A DNA stretch of 47,911 nucleotides from Salisapilia sapeloensis. Lineage: Eukaryota; Oomycota; Peronosporomycetes; Peronosporales; Salisapiliaceae. Under the pieces are notes generated by a model that had not been told where the DNA came from, searched no databases, and was given only the letters and a program-made list of their open reading frames with translations. Position numbers and translations under genes: made by a program. Positions 31,014 through 39,952 of this stretch are shown here, one piece after another. How positions within the stretch are numbered: the stretch's first letter is position 1; each line of letters begins with the position of its first letter. Location: NCBI GenBank assembly GCA_023334545.1, contig JAADVB010000145.1, positions 1 through 47,911 on the forward strand, in the 5' to 3' direction.

Positions 31014-31962
31014 TTTCGCTAGATTTTTTGTCGATTGGTCTTTGTGTGTAATAAAAGTCACTTTTCCCACAAAAAATATCTAAATCTAAAGTTTAATTAT
31101 TAAAGTAAAGTTTACTTTTAATTTATTAATGCGAGTGACAAAACGATATTATTTGTGCTCGGCATTTGTTTACACAAATTGCCAGATTTTGCTTCGGTAG
31201 AATGATGCAGCCGAGTCACTTTCTAGCAGAGGCCATGATCTAAGGTGTCCGACGGGCATGGCCGATGCAAAGGAGTTATCGCCCCAATCTTTCTTTTTCC
31301 AACTTATCACATGTTGGCTTTGGTGTGACTTGCTTCTTTGCAAAGATATGTAGCAGTCTGCTAGGCACTAGAGTTGAAAAACGTTCCAACAGCCCAGGAT
31401 TAGGATTAGGTCAGCAGACTATATGCACTTAAATGACCAGTTGACTCCCATGATGGTCTCTCATGGGCCCTTCGACAGTGTCGATTGATATATGTGACTC
31501 GTCCACACGAACGGTGGTCCTTTGGTTACCTCGGTAGGTTCCACAAAACTTATTTCTACCTATTCGGTACCAAATGGATACTATGCGGTGTGCGGGGCCC
31601 CATGCTCGCACAAGATGGACGTGCATACCAGCTGCGGAGTCGACATAGTTGTAAGCACTAGGTTGACCTCATCGATCTATGTCTTCGGACGTTTGGCTAT
31701 TCGCTAAATTAATGGAGATCGTGGGTGCCGGAATGCCGTCGCCTGCTATACTGTTTGTCGTGGATCTATTGCTTGTAAGACCTTTCATCTCGAATTTGAC
31801 TCGATCTTTTTTACAATAGGCACGAGTTGCAGCAGCGGTTAAGTAATTGGGCATAGATATCTCGACACGCTATTGTAGACCGCCAGCATCAAAGGAAAGA
31901 TAGAGAATAGACTTTATTGACGGTAATGAGCTTTTCGTGCTATTCAAAGACTGGGTGTCTAG
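31014..31962. other. Intergenic region with AT-rich palindrome
   Basis: Upstream of the TDP2-like gene; starts with an AT-rich block carrying a near-perfect palindrome at 31101-31119. Minus frames at 31854-31669 and 31626-31429 have ATGs but no domain and no convincing splice link. Confidence 0.35.
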
Positions 31963-32395
31963 TCAAAGAAGGATGTCAGCTTCATCGTCGTAATCAAATG
32001 AATGAATTGGAGTGTTCTCGAAGGTATAAATAACTATTGAAGCACCCAAATACACATATGCTGGTACGTTTTCCCTCTTCCATTTGAAGCATAGTTTCGA
32101 AGTGCCTACCACAAAGCATAAGAAAGTAGGAAGATCATCGACAAGATATTCGTCACTTAAAAAGATTTTCTTCTTGTTCAAGATGCTTGAGGTCGAATCT
32201 GTCAAAATGGAAATAGGAGTATAGGATGGGCATTCTCATCGCGAAAGAAATGTATGAGATAGAAAGAATGTTTTATCTTCAACGGTCGCGTAATCTCGAT
32301 GAACGTGAGAACATTGTGATGTTCATTTTGGAATATGTAGGATTCGTTGTTGTTTTAGTATCCGAATTACAGCGAGGTTGTCTCTGGTCATTCAT
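31963..32395 (-). CDS. Small two-exon gene, unknown product
   Basis: Exon 1 from ATG 32395 to 32284 and exon 2 32198-31963 join in phase 1 across an 85-nt GT-AG intron (donor GTTGAAG, acceptor TTTTGACAG), giving 115 aa; an alternative donor at 32304 would shorten it by 7 codons. The N-terminus is polar (MNDQRQPRCNSDTKTTT), the middle contains FLCFVVGTSKLCFKW, and the tail is acidic (SFDYDDEADILL). No family recognised. Support is the shared phase and an ATG preceded by an in-frame stop. Confidence 0.4.
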
Positions 32396-32527
32396 TTGGT
32401 AAAGCTAAGATGATAGGACGACTATGATAAGCAAGAACAGACTCATTCCTCGTGTGCAGCTTTCACGCGTAATTATATGAGTCACAAGGTAAAGATATAG
32501 AGACGTCTCTTTCAGTGGGACTACGAG

Positions 32528-32604
32528 AGTCTCAAGGTTGTTTATGTAGAAACTTGGATGTACCAATCGCAGTCAATCTATTGACTGCTATTACCCTTGA
32601 GACT
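32528..32604. repeat. Nested palindromes
   Basis: Outer arms AGTCTCAAGG (32528-32537) and CCTTGAGACT (32595-32604) are perfect reverse complements. Inside them GCAGTCAAT-CT-ATTGACTGC (32569-32588) is a second perfect stem of 9 bp with a 2-nt loop. It lies between two minus-strand genes, ~80 bp beyond the IQ/SFI1-like stop at 32682. Confidence 0.65.
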
Positions 32605-32681
32605 ACGTGGAGAGATACGGATTTAGCGGAGACAATTAACACTTGTCAATGATCACGTTGAAGTCATCCAGCTTTCATAAG

Positions 32682-33572
32682 CTACTGTGACTGTGAAATT
32701 GCTTGCGTGCGATCGAACAGCAGCCATTCCACGAACATTTCTGTCAGCCGACTGGTATTGTAAAAGATCTTTGCAGCCTCATACTTTCCTCCTTCTTTTA
32801 TAGAGGCAATTGCTTGACATTGGCATCGTTTGTACTTGGTTGCTATTAGTCGATATGACACTCGTAAGCGTCTTTGTGCCAGCTTGCGCCTTCGAAAAAT
32901 ATACTGTTTCCACCTTGTCCATACCTTTGACATGCCGAGATTATTACGCATGTGCTGAGCTTGATAAAGCTGTAGTTTTCCTCCCTTGTACAAATTGGAG
33001 TATACATAGGTTCGGAAACATTGCTGAATCGTAGTGGCGAAGATCTCCTTAAAAGATTGTTGGTAAGTCTCTCTAGGTTCTACTATCTTACTCGATATGC
33101 AACCATTTAATAAAGCCTTCGTTACTGCTGGCTGTCGAATTATCTTTCTTATCGATCTTCGAGAATATTTGGAGCTCTTGCGGTTTCGTATTGTTATTAA
33201 GCATCCAGCATTTCTGCTAGATATCGACTTCGGAGGATGACTAGCATTCTGATTGAAAGTTGGATACTCCCATTTCGCCATCGCGAGCTCTAAAGATATC
33301 GTCAAGCTTTCAACCGCTTTCAGTGTTTCGTTTTCTATCGCCTGGACATTGTCTTCGATGCTCTTGACGTCTCGATCGATAAGCAGACATAATCTCTTCA
33401 TGCTCTTTTCATACACACCTTGCTCTTTACCATTCCATTGCTTAGTTGCTTGATCATCATGCCCATGGTTCTTCACTTGCTTATGTCGAGACTTTCGGCA
33501 TTGATAAAGCTGCGTTGCTCGATCTAGTGCTGGGAACTCCGTCGTGTTGGACAGTCGCTTCGAGAGTTTCAT
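32682..33572 (-). CDS. Basic helical protein with IQ-like / SFI1-like motifs
   Basis: 296 aa, single exon, ATG at 33572, strongly basic. The N-terminal third is polar; residues ~60-95 form a likely coiled coil. FATTIQQCFRTYVYSNLY resembles an IQ motif and is followed by VWTRWKQYIFRRRKLAQRRL and a later FVEWLLFDRT, aromatic-Trp helices like the centrin-binding repeats of SFI1-type centrosome proteins. A calmodulin/centrin-binding cytoskeletal or basal-body role is therefore plausible but unproven. No enzyme motif seen. Confidence 0.6.
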   Translation of the reverse strand: MKLSKRLSNTTEFPALDRATQLYQCRKSRHKQVKNHGHDDQATKQWNGKEQGVYEKSMKRLCLLIDRDVKSIEDNVQAIENETLKAVESLTISLELAMAKWEYPTFNQNASHPPKSISSRNAGCLITIRNRKSSKYSRRSIRKIIRQPAVTKALLNGCISSKIVEPRETYQQSFKEIFATTIQQCFRTYVYSNLYKGGKLQLYQAQHMRNNLGMSKVWTRWKQYIFRRRKLAQRRLRVSYRLIATKYKRCQCQAIASIKEGGKYEAAKIFYNTSRLTEMFVEWLLFDRTQAISQSQ

Positions 33573-33678
33573 GGACAGAGTAAAACGAAAACTATTACGA
33601 ACGAGTGCACATGTGCAGCATCAAACTGTCTTATATTTCGGCAAGTGAACAGAGAAGAAAGAAAGAATAATCTGATTC

Positions 33679-34647
33679 CTAACCGACAATCTCATTGTCC
33701 TGGATACCTGTCATGTTGAGCAAGTAGCCGATGAGCCAACCGAGGAAGGCAGCCGCTGTGCCATTCGCAGCCATGGAGAACCCTGACCAGGCCCACATCT
33801 GTCCGACAAAGCTACCCTTGACAGCGCCTAGGATGAACATAGTCGCAACCGTCAAGACGCAGGAAGCGTACAAGGCGGTATCAGCCGATAATTGGATCCC
33901 AGGGATGAGGTTCAATAGGTAGCTGAGCAAAGGGACGGATCCAAAGATCACAAAGGAGCCAAAAGTGATGAGACCACCCATAAGAGGACTGTCATCATCG
34001 TCTACTGGCATCAGGTTTAGTTCCTCGACCATCATAATGTCCACGAACGCTTCCTTGTACTTTGCCAAGGTGTTGATCACGAGCTTGGCATCCTCCGATT
34101 CAATTCCTTTCTGCTCATAGAGCTCAACCATCTCCTGGATCTCGCCTTCTGGAAAATTTTCAAACTCCCACACTTCTCTCTTGCGTTCGTGATTCACCAA
34201 AGCTGCTTCTGCTTGGGAGCTTAGCATATCTCCTAGTCCCATGGACAGTCCGTCTGCCACGAGATGGGCCAAACCGATGATGAGGATCACAGCGTGAGGA
34301 AGACCGGAGCCGGCAACTGATGTGACAGTCGCAAAGGTCGTAATGATACCGTCGAGACCACCGTAGACTGCGCTCTTGATGAACCCTCCGCCGTTCATGT
34401 GGTTCTCCTGGGCATGGTCGCCGCCGTTCACTGCCATCTCGACCTTTAGCTGGTGGAGGTACCTGGATGTTTCGACGTCTCCGCTGTCATGAGCCGACTT
34501 GACCTGCTCGTTTAATTCGGACATGGACATGGGAGGCAGATCCTTCTTGTTGTTTGTGGCGCCATAGTTGTTGTAGGACGAAGTGTCTACGGGTGAAGAG
34601 GGCACCAGAGGACCTTTCTCCCCGTTGGATCTGCCGTTCTTGGACAT
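33679..34647 (-). CDS. VIT1/CCC1-family iron/manganese transporter
   Basis: 322 aa from the ATG at 34647. The hallmark first helix GGGFIKSAVYGGLDGIITTF is followed by GLAHLVADGLSMGLGDMLSS in TM2. The cytosolic metal-binding helix (AEAALVNHERKREVWEFENF, then EEL) has the expected acidic residues, and three C-terminal helices end at GWLIGYLLN. The family moves Fe2+/Mn2+ into vacuoles. The reading frame is open for a further 21 codons upstream without an ATG, and a strong donor (GTAAGC) at ~34830 on the minus strand suggests a 5' exon, so either a 5' UTR intron or an upstream coding exon exists. Confidence 0.88.
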   Translation of the reverse strand: MSKNGRSNGEKGPLVPSSPVDTSSYNNYGATNNKKDLPPMSMSELNEQVKSAHDSGDVETSRYLHQLKVEMAVNGGDHAQENHMNGGGFIKSAVYGGLDGIITTFATVTSVAGSGLPHAVILIIGLAHLVADGLSMGLGDMLSSQAEAALVNHERKREVWEFENFPEGEIQEMVELYEQKGIESEDAKLVINTLAKYKEAFVDIMMVEELNLMPVDDDDSPLMGGLITFGSFVIFGSVPLLSYLLNLIPGIQLSADTALYASCVLTVATMFILGAVKGSFVGQMWAWSGFSMAANGTAAAFLGWLIGYLLNMTGIQDNEIVG

Positions 34648-34982
34648 TTCGATCGACTTTAATGCGTGGTCGGAGAGACTCGTTCTAAACTTTCCACCGA
34701 TGTCCGACAAGGGTCTCTGCCATTTAAACTTGACTTGCCTTTTGTATGGTCACGATGGACCAGATCAGGTGCGTCATTTAACAGAGAGATCGTCCGGATA
34801 CGACGATTGACATCTTCAAAGGATGCTTACCTCGAAGAGACGCAAGACCTTGTAAACTGACAATCGAACGAGCTGTCCAGGCCAATGAAAGCTTGCAGCT
34901 GCGATCACTCTAAAATATGTCCATTGGTTTTGTATGAAATATAGGTGTCATCTAGGTGTATAACTTTCTCTTGCACAATCGA
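34648..34982. other. Upstream region of the VIT gene
   Basis: Contains the possible 5' exon/intron of the VIT gene (donor near 34830, minus). No independent gene seen. Confidence 0.35.
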
Positions 34983-35336
34983 TTAAAATTCATGTAAATG
35001 CCTGGAGCTGCGGAGGGCTGCTCGTAGCTGCTCTTGATGATGTGTTCTGAGTAGATATAAACTACAAGCACCTGCATAGAATTCGTAGTCCTGCCGATAC
35101 TGTAGCCAGTCGAATCTCGACAATGCAGTGTTCCGAGTGAGATCAACTGTCCAACCTTCTTGCTCCCGCCGAATGGTGGAAACCTAGACTTTGGTAGTGA
35201 TAGACTGCATCCATACTCGAAGCACAATTTCGTCGTCGCTAACTTGACAACATCGATGACTTACTTTGTTTGCAAAAAGCATATTCGATGCAATTGTTGA
35301 GATAGCTTCCACGTCCTTGGAGATGATCACTTTCAT
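34983..35336 (-). CDS. Small two-exon gene, unknown product
   Basis: Exon 1 (35336-35265) ends at a consensus GTAAGT donor; exon 2 (35183-34983) follows a TCTAG acceptor, phase 0, 81-nt intron, 90 aa. The protein starts MKVIISKDVEAISTIASNML, then has an Arg/Tyr-rich part (RFDWLQYRQDYEFYAG) and ends RSSRHLHEF. No family recognised; size and basic, aromatic-rich helices would fit a small mitochondrial protein. An in-frame stop immediately precedes the ATG. Confidence 0.4.
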
Positions 35337-35451
35337 TCAGCTACTTTCATTGAGATTTCTCTACAAGCGATGATAGTTTGATACATGCATTTTGAATGCC
35401 TTTGCCCCTACATGCATTTATAACACCAACGCAAAGTCTGCAAATGTAATC

Positions 35452-35758
35452 TTACAAAGCTAGCTTTTGCAAAGATGTGAGTCCTGCCATCAAGCACAAT
35501 ATCTTTCGGATTGTTTCGCGTTTGATCACAACGACGTACCGATCTTATGTGCACACTCCATAATACGACAGTAACGATAGTTATCAAGTTGGTGAGTAGC
35601 GATAGCGTCAACTTTGATATTATAAAGAGTTGTATTCGATTGTTAGAATCAATTGAATTTCTATTACCTCTTCGAGAATTGGTCACTTCGATTCCAGGTG
35701 CATCTAGAAGGCATTCGCCCAGGATTGAGTGACCACCCACCAGTCTAGTTCGAGTCAT
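35452..35758 (-). CDS. Possible two-exon gene encoding ~60 aa
   Basis: Exon 1 35758-35668 (MTRTRLVGGHSILGECLLDA...) and exon 2 35543-35452 (...KRETIRKILCLMAGLTSLQK) join in phase 1 through a 124-nt GT-AG intron with a CTAAC-type branch site. The product is basic and unrecognised. The second exon is short and could be chance; an in-frame stop directly precedes the ATG. Confidence 0.3.
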
Positions 35759-36339
35759 TCATAGCCACACTCAGCTCTCAGTTGTAGTGCATGGTAGTAG
35801 CTTTGGAACTTAAAGATATAAACGTCAATCATCATTAAAAATTTAAATAGAGCTACCATTCGATTGCGATCAAGACTATGAAGCACTTAATTGAAGATAG
35901 TCCTTAAACTTAATTGACTACTGGCCCATCTCTATCCTACATCAGAGCTTCTACAAGAGTACCCTTTCATTTAGAAACTGTTCTATTGCTTAAGTATCTT
36001 GTATGTGGTTTTACTGGAAGCCGCACGACGCTTACAAACAAGTGTTTGTTATAGGTGGGTTTCAAGTTGCACCTCATCCAGGCTGTACAAGTTTGCTACT
36101 GCTTCTGTCTCACGCAACGGGATTGGAAATTTAGTCATAACTTTTCTTGTCCGATTATTCGTAGCCACGTATCTATTTTTGATTTATATCAACATTAATG
36201 CTATACTACCGGGGGTTCTGATGAGCCGACTAGTTCAGTATCGTATTTCGAAGACGAGGGTCAATCTCTGCGTCCTCATCAATCGTGATTCCTACTGAGC
36301 TCATTCTTTAAACAGTCAAGCGCTTACAACTCCAATACA
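35759..36339. other. Intergenic, SHIPPO-gene promoter side
   Basis: AT-rich; a 99-codon plus frame (35999-36298) starts at TTG and has no domain. No supported gene. Confidence 0.35.
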
Positions 36340-37182
36340 ATGGCAGGCCCAGGCTCACCTCCTCGCACAGCACCATCTCCATCCAAGACACAATCTGGAG
36401 GCCTTGGTAGTCCAAGTCGCACTGTAACCTATGGTGGCTTCTCTGACATTAAAGCCGCCTGTGGAGAGCAAGTCGACTCTCGCAAGCCAACTGCTCCATC
36501 GTCCGTGTTTGGCACGAGCACTCGTCCACAGACATCCACCGGTACTGGCAATGTCCCAGGCCCAGGCGCTTATCAAATGCCACCGTCCATTTCCAAGCCA
36601 GTCGTCTCTACAATTCGTCAAGCTCCATCCTGCTCCATCAGTGGGCGTGAAAAGTTTGGAAGCACGATTGATTACCGAGCTAGTGCGGCGATGCCTGGTC
36701 CTGGCGCGTACACGAGTGAGATCGTGAACCCTCGAGAGAAATCTTCTCCAAAATACTCTTTGGGTAAGCGTTGGGCGAACGTCTCGAACGGAACGAAATC
36801 TCCAGGACCCGGCTCTTATGAGGCTGGATCAACGATTGGCAGGACTGTCCTATCGACGCAAAAGTCACTACCCATAACTGCATTCCCTAAAGTAGAGAGA
36901 AAGCCACTTCTTCAACCTGGATCGGCGGAAGTGGGGCCCGGACAATATTCTGTAGTTACTGGATCTGTCGGAAAGCAGCATATATCGAACCTGGCGAGTG
37001 CGGCTGCATTTTCCTTCGGTTCCGATGCTCGAAGCAAGCCGTCCAAAGCCACATCGGCCTCCGTCCCAGGTCCAAACTCGTACCAAACCCCAAGCTCCAT
37101 GGGATCTCAAGTTCAGTCACTATACAAGTCTTCACCGAAATGCTCCATGTCTGGACGAACGAAATTCGGAAGCCATTTCTAA
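36340..37182 (+). CDS. Sperm-tail PG-rich (SHIPPO/STPGR) repeat protein
   Basis: 280 aa, single exon, rich in Pro, Gly and Ser. Five degenerate SHIPPO repeats are visible through their cores: VPGPGAYQ, MPGPGAYTSE, SPGPGSYEAG, VGPGQYSVV and VPGPNSYQTP, each followed by a Ser-rich segment such as PKYSLGKRW or CSMSGRTKFGS. Related proteins are microtubule inner proteins or axoneme-associated proteins, so this is probably a zoospore flagellum gene. The start at 36340 precedes the Pro/Ser-rich N-terminus directly. Confidence 0.85.
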   Translation: MAGPGSPPRTAPSPSKTQSGGLGSPSRTVTYGGFSDIKAACGEQVDSRKPTAPSSVFGTSTRPQTSTGTGNVPGPGAYQMPPSISKPVVSTIRQAPSCSISGREKFGSTIDYRASAAMPGPGAYTSEIVNPREKSSPKYSLGKRWANVSNGTKSPGPGSYEAGSTIGRTVLSTQKSLPITAFPKVERKPLLQPGSAEVGPGQYSVVTGSVGKQHISNLASAAAFSFGSDARSKPSKATSASVPGPNSYQTPSSMGSQVQSLYKSSPKCSMSGRTKFGSHF

Positions 37183-37279
37183 GTCGATCTTCCTTCCTAA
37201 GTCGACTTTTTTTCTTTTGTTGATGTGATTTATCTTTGAACGAATTTGAAATTTTAAGGCTAACAAGTTATATTTCTTT

Positions 37280-37844
37280 TCAATCCGCTTTCCTATCTTC
37301 TTCTTCATCTTCCTCGTCCTCCTCATCGTCCAGAGCATGAGCTTGGCGCCATGCTTTTACTCGTTCGAATTCGTTATAATGCATCTTTCGCTTCTGAGCA
37401 AAATTCGGGTCCTTCTCGATCTTCTTTCCTTCTGCATCACGCTCGGCAAATTGCGCCTTGGGCTTACTGTCCTCGTCGTCACTATTGTCCCACTCACTCT
37501 TCCCATCGCCTACTTTCTGTAACTTCTTCTCTAGTTCATTCCACTAATAACACGCAGTCAATGAACCATTCGGTAGATGCAAAGACGAAATGAAAACAAC
37601 ATACTTGTAGAGGTGGCTTATCCTCCTTTCCAGATAAAGATCGAGCCGGTGAAGCAGCGCCATCCTGCTCCTCAAAGTCATGCTTTGGCTCGTAGTAATG
37701 ATACGGCGTGTCAGGTTCATCGATTTTCATACGAGTGCCACGTTCTTTGTCATGCTCCGCAATGGTTTCTTCATCCCACTTAATATGCGGCTTTGCACCC
37801 GCCTTCTCTTCGTCGTCTCCAGTCTTAAGCGACTTTTTCATCAT
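37280..37844 (-). CDS. Protein phosphatase 1 inhibitor-2 (PPP1R2/Glc8) homologue
   Basis: Two exons (start-37605, 37543-37280; 61-nt intron, phase 0). From the ATG at 37844 the protein is 167 aa and begins MMKKSLKTG, equivalent to the IKGILK PP1-binding element; an in-frame ATG at 37916 would add 24 residues. Conserved elements: HIKWDEETIAEHDKERGTR, MKIDEPDTPYHYY (the Thr phosphorylated by GSK3-type kinases) and KRKMHYNEFERVKAWR, then an acidic tail. Inhibitor-2 docks along PP1 and controls its activity in mitosis and flagellar function. Divergent from the FKBP8-like gene with 66-138 bp between starts. Confidence 0.9.
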
Positions 37845-37982
37845 GATCGGTGTATGCAAGTCGAAAATGATCTGGTCGTGTCCAAGTTCGTAACGAGTAT
37901 GCGTAATCAGTACCATGCCAGTTAATTGTTAGTATGTGACAGGAATTGTCATTTCGGAGCATCTAGCACAAGGAGCTGGAAG

Positions 37983-39072
37983 ATGGGCGTGACTTTTAAA
38001 GACGAGAAAGACCAAGAAGGCTTTCAGGATATACTCAGTAGCGGCGGTATCTACCGAAAACCGCTTGTCACGACAGAAGGTGAAAAACCAGGTATGACGT
38101 AGCTGATAGGATACATTTCGATCGATCACGAATGTTTTGTCGTAGAATTTAATGAAGAAGTGGAAGTCAAGTACTCGGTCTGGGTCCAGGAGACAAATGA
38201 AAATATTGTGGATGACCGAACGCGGACTTTTCGTGTCGGCGACGGAGATGTGATGCCAGGTATACTTATGACACGATTCTCTCTTCATTGCCACGAGTAC
38301 CCGTACTCACGTGACGACAGCTCTGGAGCTCGTAGCCAAGATGCTACGTGTTGGCGAGATCAATGAAGTCCGTTGCGAAGGTCGCTTTTGTGTTGGCGAA
38401 TCTGCTGTGAAAGACCGGGTGCCACAAGATACGCAAATGAAGCTCAAAGTGCATTTGCTTCGCGTCGGCAAGCGTACGACGTACGATATGTCAGCATCCG
38501 AGTTAATGGAGGAAGCGAGGAAGAAAAAAGAGACTGGAAATGGTTACTTTAAAGAGAAGAATTACGAGCAAGCAGGCAAAGTGTATAAGCGAGCGATCAA
38601 GATCTTGGGCATGGGCGATTTTTCTGCTCCGGACGACATGCAGAAATGCAAAGAGCTGTTGGTTGCCATCGGGAACAACGTTGCGAATGTACAGCAGCGA
38701 ACGGGAGAACTGAAGGAAGCAAGAGAGTCTTGCAATGAGGTCCTTCAATTGGATCCGGACAATACGAAAGCAATCTATCGATTGGGTAGCATCGCAATCG
38801 ATGAAAGCGAGTTCACAGAAGCAACGGCGCACCTGCGAAGGGTGCTTGCGTTGGAGCCGAAGAACACTGGTGCGAGGAAATTAATGAAAGAGATGAAGGC
38901 GAAGAAAAAGCAGTTTAAAGAGAGAGAGCAGAAGCTGTATGCAAAGCTAGGTGGTGACAAGAAGGAAGGTGGTCAGCCAGTCATGAAGGTCAACCCTGCC
39001 TTCATAATGATGGTATTGACGGGTGTTATTTCTATCGCCATGTACATGTACCTTGGCCAACGGGAGATTTGA
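37983..39072 (+). CDS. FKBP8-like protein: degenerate FKBP domain, TPR repeats, C-terminal membrane anchor
   Basis: Three exons, 37983-38091, 38146-38259, 38321-39072, introns 54 and 61 nt, both phase 1, 324 aa. Residues ~35-145 have an FKBP-like fold outline (EVEVKYSVWVQE, FRVGDGDVMPALELVAKML, VGEINEVRC). The aromatic pocket residues of active prolyl isomerases are largely missing, as in FKBP38. TPR helices follow (ELMEEARKKKETGNGYFKEK; NNVANVQQRTGELKEA; NTKAIYRLGSIAIDESEF). The end VNPAFIMMVLTGVISIAMYM is a tail anchor, so mitochondrial outer membrane or ER location is likely. FKBP8 proteins bind Hsp90 through the TPR clamp. Confidence 0.88.
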
Positions 39073-39145
39073 TAGAAATAAATATACCTCGTGGATAGAT
39101 GCACATGAAAGGTTTCCATGTTGGTTCCGCGATAGTTTACTGCTA

Positions 39146-39763
39146 TTAGATATAGGCAAGAAGTGTCGCTAGCAATAGCACAAAGCTGGCACTGGCATGC
39201 GACGCTCCGTCAGAGCCTGTGGACGGATTGTTCACTGCCAGAACAAGTTTTAACTCGTTGTTTTCGTACGCAGGCGACTCTGCTGTAGACCTCGGTGTGC
39301 CTTCGCATTTCGTTCCATCGTACGTTTCGATCTTCACGTCGCCTTCTCCAGCAGTAGGCAGTGTCACTCGAATGCTGGAAGCCCCATAGTCCGTTATCAG
39401 GCACCCTCCGTCGGCGACGAAGGCAACAGCGCTGGTAAAGTTGCGTAGTTCGGACGTAGGATACATGCTAAGCATCACAAGAGGAGTGTCGGATCCCATC
39501 TTTTCCTTGGCGACTGCAAGCCCAGTCTCATCTCCATCGAGAGCCGATATGCACATCTGAGCATGGTAATTTCCGTTTTTATCTTTTGTGCATTCACTTG
39601 CCTCATCCGAGTGTGTGCAAAATGTATCTTTAGTAAATGCAGCTTGCTGAATATGTGCTGTGCAGTCAGAAGACGTGGAGACAATGCTTGCTTGAATCAT
39701 AGTTTCAGCGCTCACGGTGGTCCATAGACTGGCAAGGATGATTGGTAGTAGATGGAGGGCCAT
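39146..39763 (-). CDS. Secreted, GPI-type six-cysteine surface protein, unknown family
   Basis: 205 aa, ATG at 39763. Signal peptide MALHLLPIILASLWTTVSA; six cysteines in the mature part (C34, C49, C58, C71, C120, C152), one N-glycosylation sequon (NFT), a short Ser/Gly stalk and a hydrophobic end (SASFVLLLATLLAYI) typical of a GPI signal. I do not recognise the family; the cysteine spacing is not that of elicitins. Converges on the FKBP8-like gene, 73 bp between stops. Confidence 0.7.
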   Translation of the reverse strand: MALHLLPIILASLWTTVSAETMIQASIVSTSSDCTAHIQQAAFTKDTFCTHSDEASECTKDKNGNYHAQMCISALDGDETGLAVAKEKMGSDTPLVMLSMYPTSELRNFTSAVAFVADGGCLITDYGASSIRVTLPTAGEGDVKIETYDGTKCEGTPRSTAESPAYENNELKLVLAVNNPSTGSDGASHASASFVLLLATLLAYI

Positions 39764-39952
39764 CCTAACTTCAGATGGAGATACAGAAGTAGCTATTAAA
39801 CACTAATCAAGTAGAGTGATGAAACGACTGACATTAGACTTTGAAACGATCGGAAATGAGGTATGCGACAGTGATCTCGAAACGACCGGTGGTATCTACC
39901 AGTGGCGATATCTCTGGCTTTGAAAAAGTGGAGAACCGTCGCCTTGTAATGT

